Positions 15,911 to 24,515 of a stretch of 37,963 bases of DNA are shown here, one piece after another. Position 1 is the first letter of the stretch. Every line of letters starts with the position of its first letter. The stretch is from Brasilonema sp. UFV-L1 (GTDB lineage Bacteria > Cyanobacteriota > Cyanobacteriia > Cyanobacteriales > Nostocaceae), in contig NZ_QMEA01000060.1 in assembly GCF_012912105.1 (NCBI RefSeq), positions 1 to 37,963 on the forward strand, in the 5' to 3' direction. The translations under genes were made by a program, and so were the position numbers. A model generated the notes under the pieces. It was not told where the DNA came from and made no database searches. It saw only the letters and a list, made by a program, of their open reading frames with translations.

Positions 15911-16110
15911 TTATAGTTGGTCGGGGAACAGCAGCTTTTCTGCTGTATCCTTTCGATAAAACTCAATCAGCCTTTGCTCAATTTGCAAGCGCATCTGTAA
16001 CGGTTCGCTACGGTTATCTTGGATAGGTTCATAAGTTTCTCCCCGCAAGCGATCGCCCCGCAACTGTTCTTCAACACTATTTTAGTATTCTGTCAAGCGT
16101 TGCTCCGGTG
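15911..16110 (-). pseudogene. Decayed ORF downstream of the STAND gene
   Basis: On the minus strand one frame reads QAPEQRLTEY, stop, NSVEEQLRGDRLRGETYEPI and then EPLQMRLQIEQRLIEFYRKD, ending at a stop at 15911-15913. A second in-frame stop lies just before QAPEQ. Codon use looks genuine, so this is probably the tail of a dead gene. The text recalls the C-terminal tails of Uma2-type proteins, but this is uncertain. Confidence 0.4.
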
Positions 16111-16124
16111 CTTGTCAGCCTTCA

Positions 16125-19100
16125 TCAGGAAAGCAGAAGAATTTGCTCTAACTCCACCGCTCCCAACGCTTTTAGCGTCGCCTTTTGTGCTATACTTAGA
16201 CCTGTCGCGCCAGTGATATTCATACCTTCGTAAAGTCTTTTAGGTCTAAGAGTTTTTAAACACTCACCTGTGTTCACATCCCAAAGCTTAACTGTTTCAT
16301 CTGTGCTACTACTAGCGAAAGTACTACCATGCGGACTGAAAGCTACAGACCATACTTGACTTGTGTGCCCCTGCATAGTTTTCAAGCATTCTCCTGTGGT
16401 GACATCCCACAACTTCACCGTTTGGTCAGGACTACCACTAACCAGAATTTGCCCATCTGGACTGAATGCGAGCGATCGCACCCAATTGGTATGCCCCTGC
16501 AAAGTTCTGACGCACTTACCTGAGTGGACATCCCATAACTTTACCGTCTGGTCACTACTGCTACTAGCTAAGATTCGCCCGTCTGGACTGAAAGTAACTG
16601 TATGTATGTGACTAATATGTGCCTGCAAAGTTTTTAGGCAGCTTCCTGTACAGACATCCCACAACAACAGCTTCTCATCACCACCACCGCTGGCAAGTAT
16701 ATGACCTTGTGGACTGAAGGCGACTGACCAGATCCAGTCGGTATGCCCCTGCAAAGTTTGGAAGCACTCGCCTGTAGCGACATTCCACAACCTGACTTTT
16801 TGGTCTTCTCCACCACTGGCAAGTATATGACCTTGTGGACTGAAAGCAACTGACCAGATCCAGTTGGCATGTTCCTGCAAAGTCCTTATGCATTGCCCTG
16901 TAAGGACATTCCACAATCTGACTGTACCGTCTTCACCACCACTAGCCAGTATATTGCCTTGTGGATTGAAGGCAACTGACCATACCTGATTGGTATGTCC
17001 TTTGAAAGTACTGACGCAGCGACCTGTGCTAATATCCCACAACCGAACCATTTGATTGTTACTGCCACTAGCTAAGGTTTTACCATCAGGACTGAAGGCA
17101 ACAGACCATACTTTATCGATTTGTCCTTGTAGCGTTTTCAGGCACTTACCGTCACGAATATCCCATAACCTCACTGTATTGTCTTCACTGCCACTCGCTA
17201 AAGTCGTACCATCAGGACTGAAGGCAACAGACCAGAGTTGATTGGTGTGTCCTTGCAGAACTTTGCGACATTGCCCTGTACGGCTATCCCACAACCTAAC
17301 TGTTTGGTCACTACTACCACTAGCTAGTATGTGACCATCAAGACTGAAGGCAACTGACCACACTTGATTGGTATGTCCTTTTAAGGTACTTACGCAATCA
17401 CCTGTGTAAGTATCCCACAACTTCACAGAGGTGTCACCACCACTAGCCAAAGTCTTACCATCAGGACTGAAAGCAATAGACCATACTCGGTTAGTGTGTC
17501 CCTGCAAAATTTTGTGGCATTCCCCAGTGTCGGTATTCCACAGCCTCACCGAACAGTCGAGACTACCACTCGCCAGAATTTTGCCATCTGGAGTGAAGGT
17601 AACAGAATGGATAGAATTAGTATGACCCTGCAAAGTTCTTATGCAGCGTCCTGTTGCAATATCCCACAACTTTACGCTCATGTCTTCACTACCGCTGGCT
17701 AGGGTCTTACCATCAGGAGTGAAGGCAACTGACCATACCTGACTGGTGTGACCTTTTAAAGTAGTTATACACTGACCTGTGCGAGTATCCCACAACCGAA
17801 TAATTTCGTCACCACTACCACTAACCAGAACTTTACCATCAGGACTGAAGTTGACAGACCATACCCAATTAGTCTGTGCTTTGCAAGTCAAAAGCTGTCT
17901 ACCAGTCGCAACTTGCCATAAGCGAATTTCACCATCCACATCACTCGTAGTCACGAACTTTCCACACGGGGAAAATGCTACCGATAAAACAATGCCTAAA
18001 GTCTCGGTAAAAACAGATTTGGCTAAGTCAGCATTTTGGCAATTGACATGATGCAAATTCACTTGACGCAAGCCCGCTTGCCAAATAGTCAAATTAGAAA
18101 GATCATAATTCTCTAAATTAATTTGCAGTATATTTAATAAATTAATAATATTTCCGCCACCGTATCCGGGTGCTGCCGAAAATTTTTCTCGAAGCTTTAA
18201 AAGAATTTGCTTTAATTTATTTTCAACTTCTCTGTTATTTCTAAAATTGGTACGCAGCTTTTCGGCAAGCGGCTCTAAAATGACGCGAACCTGAGTTTCT
18301 CTGATATAGTCTTTGGCAGTAGCTTTCATCAGTGCATGACTCATCAATAATCTCATTTTTTCAGAAGCTATCTCCTCCCACACCTGCTCAATGAATCGTT
18401 CTGTCATGTACTCTATGACGACAGGTTGTTGCGTGAAACCATTGTCAGTTTTCTCGATGAGCGATCGCCTAGCCAGAGATACCACAGCCTGCAGTAATTC
18501 ACACTGACTTTTATTGCCTACAATATCTTCTTGTAATTCCTGAAACGAAACTGGCTCTCGATTAATAGCCAGCCAGTACATCACCTCTTGTTCTAAATCT
18601 GACAAGCGATTAAACTGACGTTCTAAAAGGTCACGAATATCATCAAAAACCAGCGTGCCAGTCGTCAAAATTTCGACACATTTACCAAGACTACCCTCAA
18701 AAAAATCTAGAATTGCTGCCGCTACTATTTTTAATGCTAAAGGATTTCCGGCATAGTGTGAAATCACCAACTCCCATTCAGATTCTGACCCAGTGAAGCA
18801 ACCTTTGAGTTGAAAAATTTTACAGCTTTCTGCTTGTGGTAAACCCACAAGTTGTAAGCAGCGAATGGGTAATGTTTCGCCTTCAATAGCTGCCAATCCT
18901 TTGGGTTTTTCACGAGAAGTTAGTACCAAGCAGCTAGTATGGGGCGTTTCTCCTATACATTGAAACAACTGCTCATACCCTTTATAATCTTCTCGGTAAG
19001 CTCCAGTACGCGAACCGGGCTGCAATATCGATTCCACATTATCCAGTACTAGCAGACAACGGTGCTTACGCAAATACTCCATCAATCGCAAGATTCCACC

Positions 19101-19658
19101 GTCTACAGTTTCTGGTAAATTTGTTTCCTGCTCGTTAGAAAAGAACTGTATCAGCTCTATTAGGATATCTTTAATCGGTGGAGCATTCTTCAGACTTCGC
19201 CAGATAACATATTCAAACTGTTCCTGAACAAATTGTGCCAACTTGACAGATAAAGCGCTTTTACCAATGCCTCCCATGCCTAATATTGTCACCAAACGGC
19301 AGCCAGCGCCCACAATCCATTTCCCTAAAGTGGCTAGTTCTTCCTCTCGTCCGAAGAAAATTGATACATCGCGAGCCTCACCCCAGTCTCTACGTGTGTT
19401 GGTCATCATTTGCACAGGCTCGGCGGGTGATACGTTCGAGTCTACCTCAGCAACTTCTCGCCAGTCAAAAGCCAATTTTTGGCATAGTTCGACAAAATTT
19501 GTATAATCTACAGCTTTTCCGGTAAGAAATTTACTGACAGTGGCTAAAGCCAGCCCTGTATCCAGAGCGAGACTTTTTTGGTTGGGAAAACCATTGCGTT
19601 TTACGGCTAATTTGACTTTTTCAAGGTAGTTGCGGCTAATTTTGAGTGAGCGAGACAT
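16125..19658 (-). CDS. HTH-NB-ARC-WD40 STAND protein with 14 WD repeats
   Basis: Signal-transduction ATPase of 1177 aa. Residues 1-75 hold an XRE-like helix-turn-helix (NQKSLALDTGLALATVSKFL, then NFVELCQKLAFDW). The NB-ARC NTPase follows: FFGREEELATL, Walker A GMGGIGKS at 127-134, and Walker B CLLVLDNVE at 201-209. A helical winged region continues to about 480. From about 549 to 1136 come 14 WD40 repeats of about 42 aa, enough for two seven-bladed propellers; repeat 5 is shorter (LASGGDTSVKLWD). The tail ITGATGLSIAQKATLKALGA is typical of cyanobacterial WD40 proteins. STAND proteins act as ligand-triggered switches; the ligand and output here are unknown. Upstream is an array of NTCAGT boxes that the HTH could recognise (inference). 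Its 5' end is duplicated at 21415-21600. Confidence 0.92.
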   Translation of the reverse strand: MSRSLKISRNYLEKVKLAVKRNGFPNQKSLALDTGLALATVSKFLTGKAVDYTNFVELCQKLAFDWREVAEVDSNVSPAEPVQMMTNTRRDWGEARDVSIFFGREEELATLGKWIVGAGCRLVTILGMGGIGKSALSVKLAQFVQEQFEYVIWRSLKNAPPIKDILIELIQFFSNEQETNLPETVDGGILRLMEYLRKHRCLLVLDNVESILQPGSRTGAYREDYKGYEQLFQCIGETPHTSCLVLTSREKPKGLAAIEGETLPIRCLQLVGLPQAESCKIFQLKGCFTGSESEWELVISHYAGNPLALKIVAAAILDFFEGSLGKCVEILTTGTLVFDDIRDLLERQFNRLSDLEQEVMYWLAINREPVSFQELQEDIVGNKSQCELLQAVVSLARRSLIEKTDNGFTQQPVVIEYMTERFIEQVWEEIASEKMRLLMSHALMKATAKDYIRETQVRVILEPLAEKLRTNFRNNREVENKLKQILLKLREKFSAAPGYGGGNIINLLNILQINLENYDLSNLTIWQAGLRQVNLHHVNCQNADLAKSVFTETLGIVLSVAFSPCGKFVTTSDVDGEIRLWQVATGRQLLTCKAQTNWVWSVNFSPDGKVLVSGSGDEIIRLWDTRTGQCITTLKGHTSQVWSVAFTPDGKTLASGSEDMSVKLWDIATGRCIRTLQGHTNSIHSVTFTPDGKILASGSLDCSVRLWNTDTGECHKILQGHTNRVWSIAFSPDGKTLASGGDTSVKLWDTYTGDCVSTLKGHTNQVWSVAFSLDGHILASGSSDQTVRLWDSRTGQCRKVLQGHTNQLWSVAFSPDGTTLASGSEDNTVRLWDIRDGKCLKTLQGQIDKVWSVAFSPDGKTLASGSNNQMVRLWDISTGRCVSTFKGHTNQVWSVAFNPQGNILASGGEDGTVRLWNVLTGQCIRTLQEHANWIWSVAFSPQGHILASGGEDQKVRLWNVATGECFQTLQGHTDWIWSVAFSPQGHILASGGGDEKLLLWDVCTGSCLKTLQAHISHIHTVTFSPDGRILASSSSDQTVKLWDVHSGKCVRTLQGHTNWVRSLAFSPDGQILVSGSPDQTVKLWDVTTGECLKTMQGHTSQVWSVAFSPHGSTFASSSTDETVKLWDVNTGECLKTLRPKRLYEGMNITGATGLSIAQKATLKALGAVELEQILLLS
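16251..18014 (-). repeat. WD40-coding tandem repeats, about 126 bp each, 14 copies
   Basis: Each unit encodes a blade of the form VWSVAFSPDGK-LASGS-D--VRLWD--TG-C--TLQGH. Units around 16700-16900 (blades 9 to 11) share long nearly identical stretches, suggesting recent duplication or gene conversion. Boundaries are approximate. Confidence 0.85.
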
Positions 19659-19697
19659 GACCTGACAAGGGGAAAACTACGGAAATGATAACAACAA

Positions 19698-19748
19698 GTC
19701 AGTTAGAAGTCAGTAACAAGTCAGTATATTCTCAGTCCTGAACTCAGT
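19698..19748 (-). promoter_or_regulatory. Five helically phased NTCAGT boxes upstream of the STAND gene
   Basis: Plus-strand boxes GTCAGT at 19698, 19709 and 19720, and CTCAGT at 19731 and 19743, begin 11, 11, 11 and 12 bp apart, so all face one side of the helix. They lie 40-90 bp upstream of the ATG at 19658. The same array with the same spacing is found at 21535-21585 in front of a broken copy of the gene. This looks like a cooperative operator or binding array; the protein that binds is unknown. Confidence 0.65.
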
Positions 19749-19825
19749 AATCAGCAAGCTTAAATTAAGTTGTAAGCAGGTGATGTGTCGTTGGATGCCC
19801 AACTGCAAAACCAAAAACAAGGTTC

Positions 19826-20150
19826 TAGGACTTACGCATTGACGTAAAGCTCGCCGAGGGAAGCTTCCCCCGGCAGACTTTACAAAAATCTGATTATGTG
19901 AATCAGACTCATTTGCTGTCCTTCCTTCTTTAATTAAGTGCAAGCAAAATCAACTTATGCACTAGACCTCTCCAAAAATGATTTTTAGTGCAAGCGCGGG
20001 GTATTGGTTTCATAGCCATTTTTGGAGAGGTCTACTAGTGAGATAGAAATGGGAAATTCTTGCGAAATCAGACTATTGCAGAACCGCACGGAAGTTGGCA
20101 CTCTTTGCATTAGCCACACAATAGTTGATTTGTAAAGTGCGTAAGTCCTA
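19826..20150. repeat. MITE-like element with TAGGACTTACGCA ends
   Basis: TAGGACTTACGCA (19826-19838) and its exact complement (20138-20150) bound about 325 bp with no transposase. A second palindromic element (19963-20034) is nested inside. The ACTTACGCA core also occurs in the element at 4264-4406. The gap from 19749 to 20282 otherwise holds no supported gene. Confidence 0.6.
19963..20034. repeat. Nested 72-bp palindromic element
   Basis: TAGACCTCTCCAAAAATG (19963-19980) and its complement (20017-20034) are perfect 18-bp inverted repeats around a 36-bp loop. CTA occurs directly on both outer sides and may be a target duplication. This is a typical very short MITE. Confidence 0.65.
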
Positions 20151-20300
20151 ATACCTTCTGGCAACATACAGACACAGGAACTGCAGCAGGAGTCAGTGAT
20201 AATGTAGACAGAAATAGGTTCAAAGGTTCTTTCGAGCAACTTGTTGCGTTAGTTGGTGATTTAGTAGTTGCGTAGCATACGCATGAGGATAAGTATAAAA

Positions 20301-21239
20301 ATGGCTACTATAATGCCTCCACATCGAGTCGGGATGTTAGTTAGCAGATACATACGAAAGCTTGGATCTATTATACTAGGGGCGATATTGATCGTCTCTA
20401 TGAGTTCCCTAGTGTGGTCTGGTTCCGCGCACGCAGATGCTTTCGGCTGTTATCAAGGAACAGGCAATCCACCGATCTGTCCCGACTCTTCCCAGCCTCC
20501 GCTTATAGGTTCAATGTTAGGTTCAAAGTGTGTTAAGGGAGATAGTGGGGACTGGCATACCACTGAGACTGTTACGGGAAGCGATGTTACTGTTCTGTCT
20601 TTCCACGGAGGAAACATCGAGACCAAAACAAGTCAGATTAGCGCGGATTTACAAACCCTTTACAATTGGAACCGTTATGACTTTAGTGGACATGTAACAA
20701 ATCAGGATTGTAAGAATTTAAAGTCGTCTCTAAATCCTAGATGCACGGTCGGAGACAATTATTGCATTCTTCACATCACATCCACACACTTTAATGACGC
20801 GACAGCTTTAAATCTTGTAAAAGCGCATCCAAGAGCTGTATCTATTCATGGCTGTGGTTCCTCCGCTTGCTCTGCCAGCACCATTTGTGTTGGTGGTAGG
20901 AATATTGCGACTACGCAAATTGCTGACTTCAGGAACTACGTAGACAAATACAAAGGGTTGGTTTCTGGCACATTGCTTACGTTTGATGTCCCGTCGAACA
21001 AAGGCGATTCCGGCGCGTTTTGTGCCTCAAACCTCGCTGGGGACGACACTAACAACATTGTTAATAAGACTTTGAGTGGGGAAGGTTTACAGCTGGAAAT
21101 TAGCTCTGATATCAGAAATCGCCTAGCCAGCGATCTCGTGCAAGACGATGTGCTGCGAGGAGTTGTTTATGGCGGAGTTGCTCGTGCGATGGGCGAACTT
21201 CCAGTTCCTTTAGCTATTTTCAAAGGTAGTACATCATAA
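20301..21239 (+). CDS. Exported poly-gamma-glutamate hydrolase-like protein
   Basis: About 312 aa. A signal peptide is plain: SRYIRKLGSIILGAILIV, then a small-residue region ending near SAHADA. The mature part has the zinc-peptidase landmarks of the PghP/YoqZ family (PF05908): VTVLSFHGGNIE, HITSTHFNDATALNL, AVSIHGCGS, and near the end GLQLEISSDIRNRL. These enzymes, known from phages and soil bacteria, cut poly-gamma-glutamate capsules. Six or more Cys residues suggest disulfides in the periplasm or outside the cell. GAGGA about 11 bases upstream supports ATG 20301; ATG 20283 or TTG 20268 would add a few residues. The gene lies between the two copies of the STAND 5' region, which suggests insertion or rearrangement there. 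A cyanobacterial substrate is not known. Confidence 0.72.
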   Translation: MATIMPPHRVGMLVSRYIRKLGSIILGAILIVSMSSLVWSGSAHADAFGCYQGTGNPPICPDSSQPPLIGSMLGSKCVKGDSGDWHTTETVTGSDVTVLSFHGGNIETKTSQISADLQTLYNWNRYDFSGHVTNQDCKNLKSSLNPRCTVGDNYCILHITSTHFNDATALNLVKAHPRAVSIHGCGSSACSASTICVGGRNIATTQIADFRNYVDKYKGLVSGTLLTFDVPSNKGDSGAFCASNLAGDDTNNIVNKTLSGEGLQLEISSDIRNRLASDLVQDDVLRGVVYGGVARAMGELPVPLAIFKGSTS

Positions 21240-21365
21240 TACAGTCGGAGGCAAAGCATTCAAGAGATACAACCTTAGTCCTCCCGGATCTGTGTATGTT
21301 TCTAACGGTTGAGTGTTGAGCGAAATTCCAGGAAATAGTTAACTGTTAACTCTGAATACTCATAG

Positions 21366-21396
21366 GCGATCGCTCCTACAAACGAGGAGCGATCGC
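21366..21396. terminator. HIP1-containing hairpin, likely terminator
   Basis: GCGATCGCTCCT (21366-21377) and AGGAGCGATCGC (21385-21396) form a perfect 12-bp stem with a 7-base loop, followed by ATTTTGTT. It lies 127 bp after the hydrolase stop codon. Both arms contain the HIP1 octamer GCGATCGC. Confidence 0.65.
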
Positions 21397-21414
21397 ATTT
21401 TGTTCTCAATATCT

Positions 21415-21600
21415 TTTGCCTTTCACGGCTAATTTGATTTATTCAAGATAAGAGCGACGAACTTCTTGCTGTGCGAGACATCGCCTTATCTCCGGTAAAC
21501 TACGCAGGTAATAATACGCATGACTTTATTGTAAGTCAGTAATAAATCAGTAACAAGTCAGTATATTCTCAGTCCTGAACTCAGTAATCAGCAAGTTTAA
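21415..21600 (-). pseudogene. Duplicated 5' end and control region of the STAND gene
   Basis: On the minus strand from ATG 21481, the text MSR and, after a small indel, YLE-stop-IKLAVKGK matches the start of the intact STAND protein (MSRSLKISRNYLEKVKLAVKRNG). Only about 22 codons remain and they contain a stop. The upstream DNA is better preserved than the coding part: 21551-21597 is almost identical to 19712-19758, including the phased NTCAGT boxes (21535, 21546, 21557, 21568, 21580). Stronger conservation of the control region than of the coding part is unexpected for simple decay. Confidence 0.75.
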
Positions 21601-21789
21601 ATGAAATGGAGGTTCAAAATCCCACCCCGTCAGGGTTATTTGTTTCTATGTGGGGTTGGAATCCGCATGAAAAAACTCAAGTACGGGTGCAACGCCTTGC
21701 GCCTCTTCTATACCTGTTTCCTCTTTCTTCTTCCTTTGTTCAACAGATCTCCCTGAGTGCGATTCAACTTAAAATCAGAGGTAAACTAT

Positions 21790-24405
21790 ATGACTCAGAC
21801 CAGGACGTTAACAATTACAGATTTTTCACCAATGACTGGCTTCCCAGGCACAATGCTAGAAATTACTGGGAGTAACTTTTCGACAGTTCGCTGGGAAAAC
21901 GAAGTGAATGTTGGTGGTGAGAAAGCGGTAGTAGTCGAAGCTGAATCTAATCGATTGATGGTCATCACAGGTCCGCAAACTCAACCAGGAACTGTCGTTG
22001 TCACAGTTGGAAATTTGACTGCGAAAAGTACTATCCCATTCAAGATTCTACCCTATCCAGAAGCAGATTTAAAACAAGATGGTCCGCCTATTAGCTTTGC
22101 GGGATCCGGGTTTCCTTCCCAGGGCGATCAACCCTCAACTGGAACTCTCCGGGTTTTGGTCGCGCTAGTCACTCCCACCGACCTCACACCTACTGCAACA
22201 GCACGACAAGCTGTTATTGATAGTTGGAATAACGTTAGAACTTTTTATCAACAGGCAAGTTATAACCGTCTCAATTTACAGGTTGATGTTACAGCAAATT
22301 GGAATCCGCTGATTGGCGACACAGCAACTTACATTGACACAAGCATTGATAATATTGCTAAGGATAAACTCGGTCGTCTTGCTGCAGAAGCTGCTCAGGG
22401 CGCAGTCAATGAGGGATTTAACCTCAATAACTACGGTGTCATGTGTACAATTATCTATCTCAATGGTGGGTTTATTCGCGCATGGGGTGGTGGTACGTCG
22501 CAAAACTTCCGGTTTGATGATGATGCAACGAACACCCACATCAATATCACAACCACCAATGAAGTCAACTTGATTTGGATTCAAGAATCGGCAAATTGGG
22601 GACGCTTTGCACATGAAACCGGACACAACTTGGTACGCTCGCCAAACTTCACTGCAACAGGAAACGCAGCTGCAAGTCTCGGAGAAGATGTTTATGACTC
22701 CGATCTGGTCGATCCTGCTGCAGCCAGTGCCCAAAATTTTGAGATGATGGGCAATCATGATGCTCATCCTTGTTTCTCAGCATACCACTTAGACAAATTA
22801 GGCTGGTACAACAATGTAAACATTAAGGATTTGCAATGGGATCGCAATCCATTTAGTCAAGAATTTGAATTAGTAGCTCATGGTACGAGTGAAAACACAG
22901 CAGGTGCACGCTATCATATGCTTCGCATCCGCGTTACCAATGGACTCTACTACTATGTAGAAGTGCGTCAACAACCTGGAACCACCAGTCAAATCTTCGA
23001 TCCAAACATTCCTGTCGGTTCTGCAGTACCAAATCAAGGTGGTGTTGTCGTGTACAAAATCATTTCAGACACGATCAACAATAATCAGCAGATGCGGTTT
23101 ATCAGCTTACTACAGGACTCAGAAGAAGTGTTGACACAAGGGGGAGTTGCAACAGACCCTGCTCGTGACTTTAAGATTGAGGTTGTGAATAATAATGTTC
23201 AAGCCCGTCCGTTAGTTTGCCGAGTCCGAGTGCAGTGGGCACAAGATTTGAGTCCCGACCCCAATGGTAAATTTGATTTACGGGTTGATCCGTGGGATGC
23301 CAACTATCAAACACCAGACTTGTGGATAGATCGGTTACCCTTTGGCTCGTTTGATCAAGCATTAGATAGCCAAGGGCGTCCTCAAGGAAATGGCGATCGT
23401 CCTCAGGTTGGTGCGTTGAATAAACTGATTGGCAGAATTCATAATGACGGTAGCGATGATGCTAAAAATGTACGAGTGACGTTCTACACGGTGACACCTC
23501 CAGGTGTGGGGGACAACGGAAATTGGGCGCCTTTGCAAACGAAAGTGGTTCCCACCATTGCTAGTGGAAGTTTTGCTGATGTGACTGTCAATTGGGTACC
23601 TGTTTTAGGTGAACACACTTGCTTAAAGCTCTTTGCAGAAGAGCAACTGGGCGAAATTTCATATGGAAATAACATCGCGCAGGAAAACGTGTTTGACTTC
23701 CAAGCAGCATCAAGCAGTCCAGTCGATCCAGTCATCTTCCTTGTGTCGGTTCGCAATCCTCACAAAGAAGAGCGGTTCATCCGGCTGAGAGTTCGTAATG
23801 TTCCACAAGGATTTTTGGTGCATTTCCCGCATGAATGGGTGATTTTAGGAGGTTTAGAAGAGAGAAAGTTGCAAATGACAATCGTTCCGACTGAAGATTA
23901 TGATTATTACGAGGGTATCAATCGCGACAGACCTAAACCTCATGCTCAGATTGGAGTGGTTGGCAGCATCCCACGGCAGTACAGTGACTTGTTAACAAAC
24001 AACGAACCTGCTGGATCGACCTTCCTCCCAATTGGCGGTATTTCTGCTCGTGTCACTGTGATGAAACGAGTGAAAATAACTCTGGAACCTGTTGGTAGAT
24101 CATCGCAACAGAGAATTGCTCTGACAGGAAAACTCAGTCCTAGTTTGGGTAACCAACGCATTCGCGTCGATCTTTGGAATGCGCTGAACCAACGCTGGGT
24201 AAAAGAAGTCTTTACGAATTCACAAGGTGTCTTTAATGTCCAGTTCAGCTTGCTAGATAAGCCTAGCATCGATCCGGACACAGAAGGTAAGCAAAGCCAA
24301 ATACTGGGAGAAAGTGCCTTACAATCTTTGATGGCGCAAGCATTTACAATAGCTGCTGAAGTTGCTGCGGATGCGGCTTCCAACATTCTCACAATTCAGC
24401 TTTAA
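21790..24405 (+). CDS. TIG-domain, M6-like metalloprotease with CARDB-type domain
   Basis: Protein of 871 aa. Residues 5-90 form an IPT/TIG immunoglobulin-like domain (FSPMTGFPGTMLEITGSNFS). The centre is a zinc peptidase related to M6 (immune inhibitor A type): TLRVLVALVTPTDLTPT, then WGRFAHETGHNLV with the HExxH motif at about residue 275, then MMGNHDAHPCFSAYHLDKLG, which is typical of M6. The third zinc ligand is not obvious. About 520-660 resembles a CARDB adhesion domain (GRIHNDGSDDAKNVRVTFYT). No signal peptide is visible, which is odd for this class; an unconventional secretion route or a different start are possibilities. AGAGGT about 8 bases upstream supports ATG 21790. An overlapping frame at 21606-21875 is a shadow. 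Confidence 0.8.
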   Translation: MTQTRTLTITDFSPMTGFPGTMLEITGSNFSTVRWENEVNVGGEKAVVVEAESNRLMVITGPQTQPGTVVVTVGNLTAKSTIPFKILPYPEADLKQDGPPISFAGSGFPSQGDQPSTGTLRVLVALVTPTDLTPTATARQAVIDSWNNVRTFYQQASYNRLNLQVDVTANWNPLIGDTATYIDTSIDNIAKDKLGRLAAEAAQGAVNEGFNLNNYGVMCTIIYLNGGFIRAWGGGTSQNFRFDDDATNTHINITTTNEVNLIWIQESANWGRFAHETGHNLVRSPNFTATGNAAASLGEDVYDSDLVDPAAASAQNFEMMGNHDAHPCFSAYHLDKLGWYNNVNIKDLQWDRNPFSQEFELVAHGTSENTAGARYHMLRIRVTNGLYYYVEVRQQPGTTSQIFDPNIPVGSAVPNQGGVVVYKIISDTINNNQQMRFISLLQDSEEVLTQGGVATDPARDFKIEVVNNNVQARPLVCRVRVQWAQDLSPDPNGKFDLRVDPWDANYQTPDLWIDRLPFGSFDQALDSQGRPQGNGDRPQVGALNKLIGRIHNDGSDDAKNVRVTFYTVTPPGVGDNGNWAPLQTKVVPTIASGSFADVTVNWVPVLGEHTCLKLFAEEQLGEISYGNNIAQENVFDFQAASSSPVDPVIFLVSVRNPHKEERFIRLRVRNVPQGFLVHFPHEWVILGGLEERKLQMTIVPTEDYDYYEGINRDRPKPHAQIGVVGSIPRQYSDLLTNNEPAGSTFLPIGGISARVTVMKRVKITLEPVGRSSQQRIALTGKLSPSLGNQRIRVDLWNALNQRWVKEVFTNSQGVFNVQFSLLDKPSIDPDTEGKQSQILGESALQSLMAQAFTIAAEVAADAASNILTIQL

Positions 24406-24430
24406 GTTCTCTAGCTAGGACACAAAGGAA

Positions 24431-24462
24431 ATCGCTCCCGCTATATGAATATCGGGGGCGAT
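24431..24462 (+). terminator. Hairpin after the metalloprotease
   Basis: ATCGCTCCCG (24431-24440) pairs with CGGGGGCGAT (24453-24462) with one G-T pair, 26 bp past the stop codon, followed by ACGTTTTG. A probable intrinsic terminator. Confidence 0.6.
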
Positions 24463-24515
24463 ACGTTTTGAAGAATAAAAAGATTACCATTTTCTCATGG
24501 TATTAATATAGGAAT

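Noticed and set aside
16634-17068. Several frames of 60-90 codons inside the WD40 region
   Set aside because: They are out-of-frame shadows repeated with the WD40 unit.
16251-18014. Regular repeats that might suggest a CRISPR-like array
   Set aside because: The period of about 126 bp is fully coding and matches WD40 blades; there are no constant repeats with unique spacers.
21606-21875. 89-codon frame before the metalloprotease
   Set aside because: It overlaps the real gene in another frame and has no domain; the real start at 21790 has a good ribosome-binding site.
22276-22767. 163-codon minus-strand frame inside the metalloprotease
   Set aside because: It is antisense to the conserved catalytic domain and shows no domain of its own.
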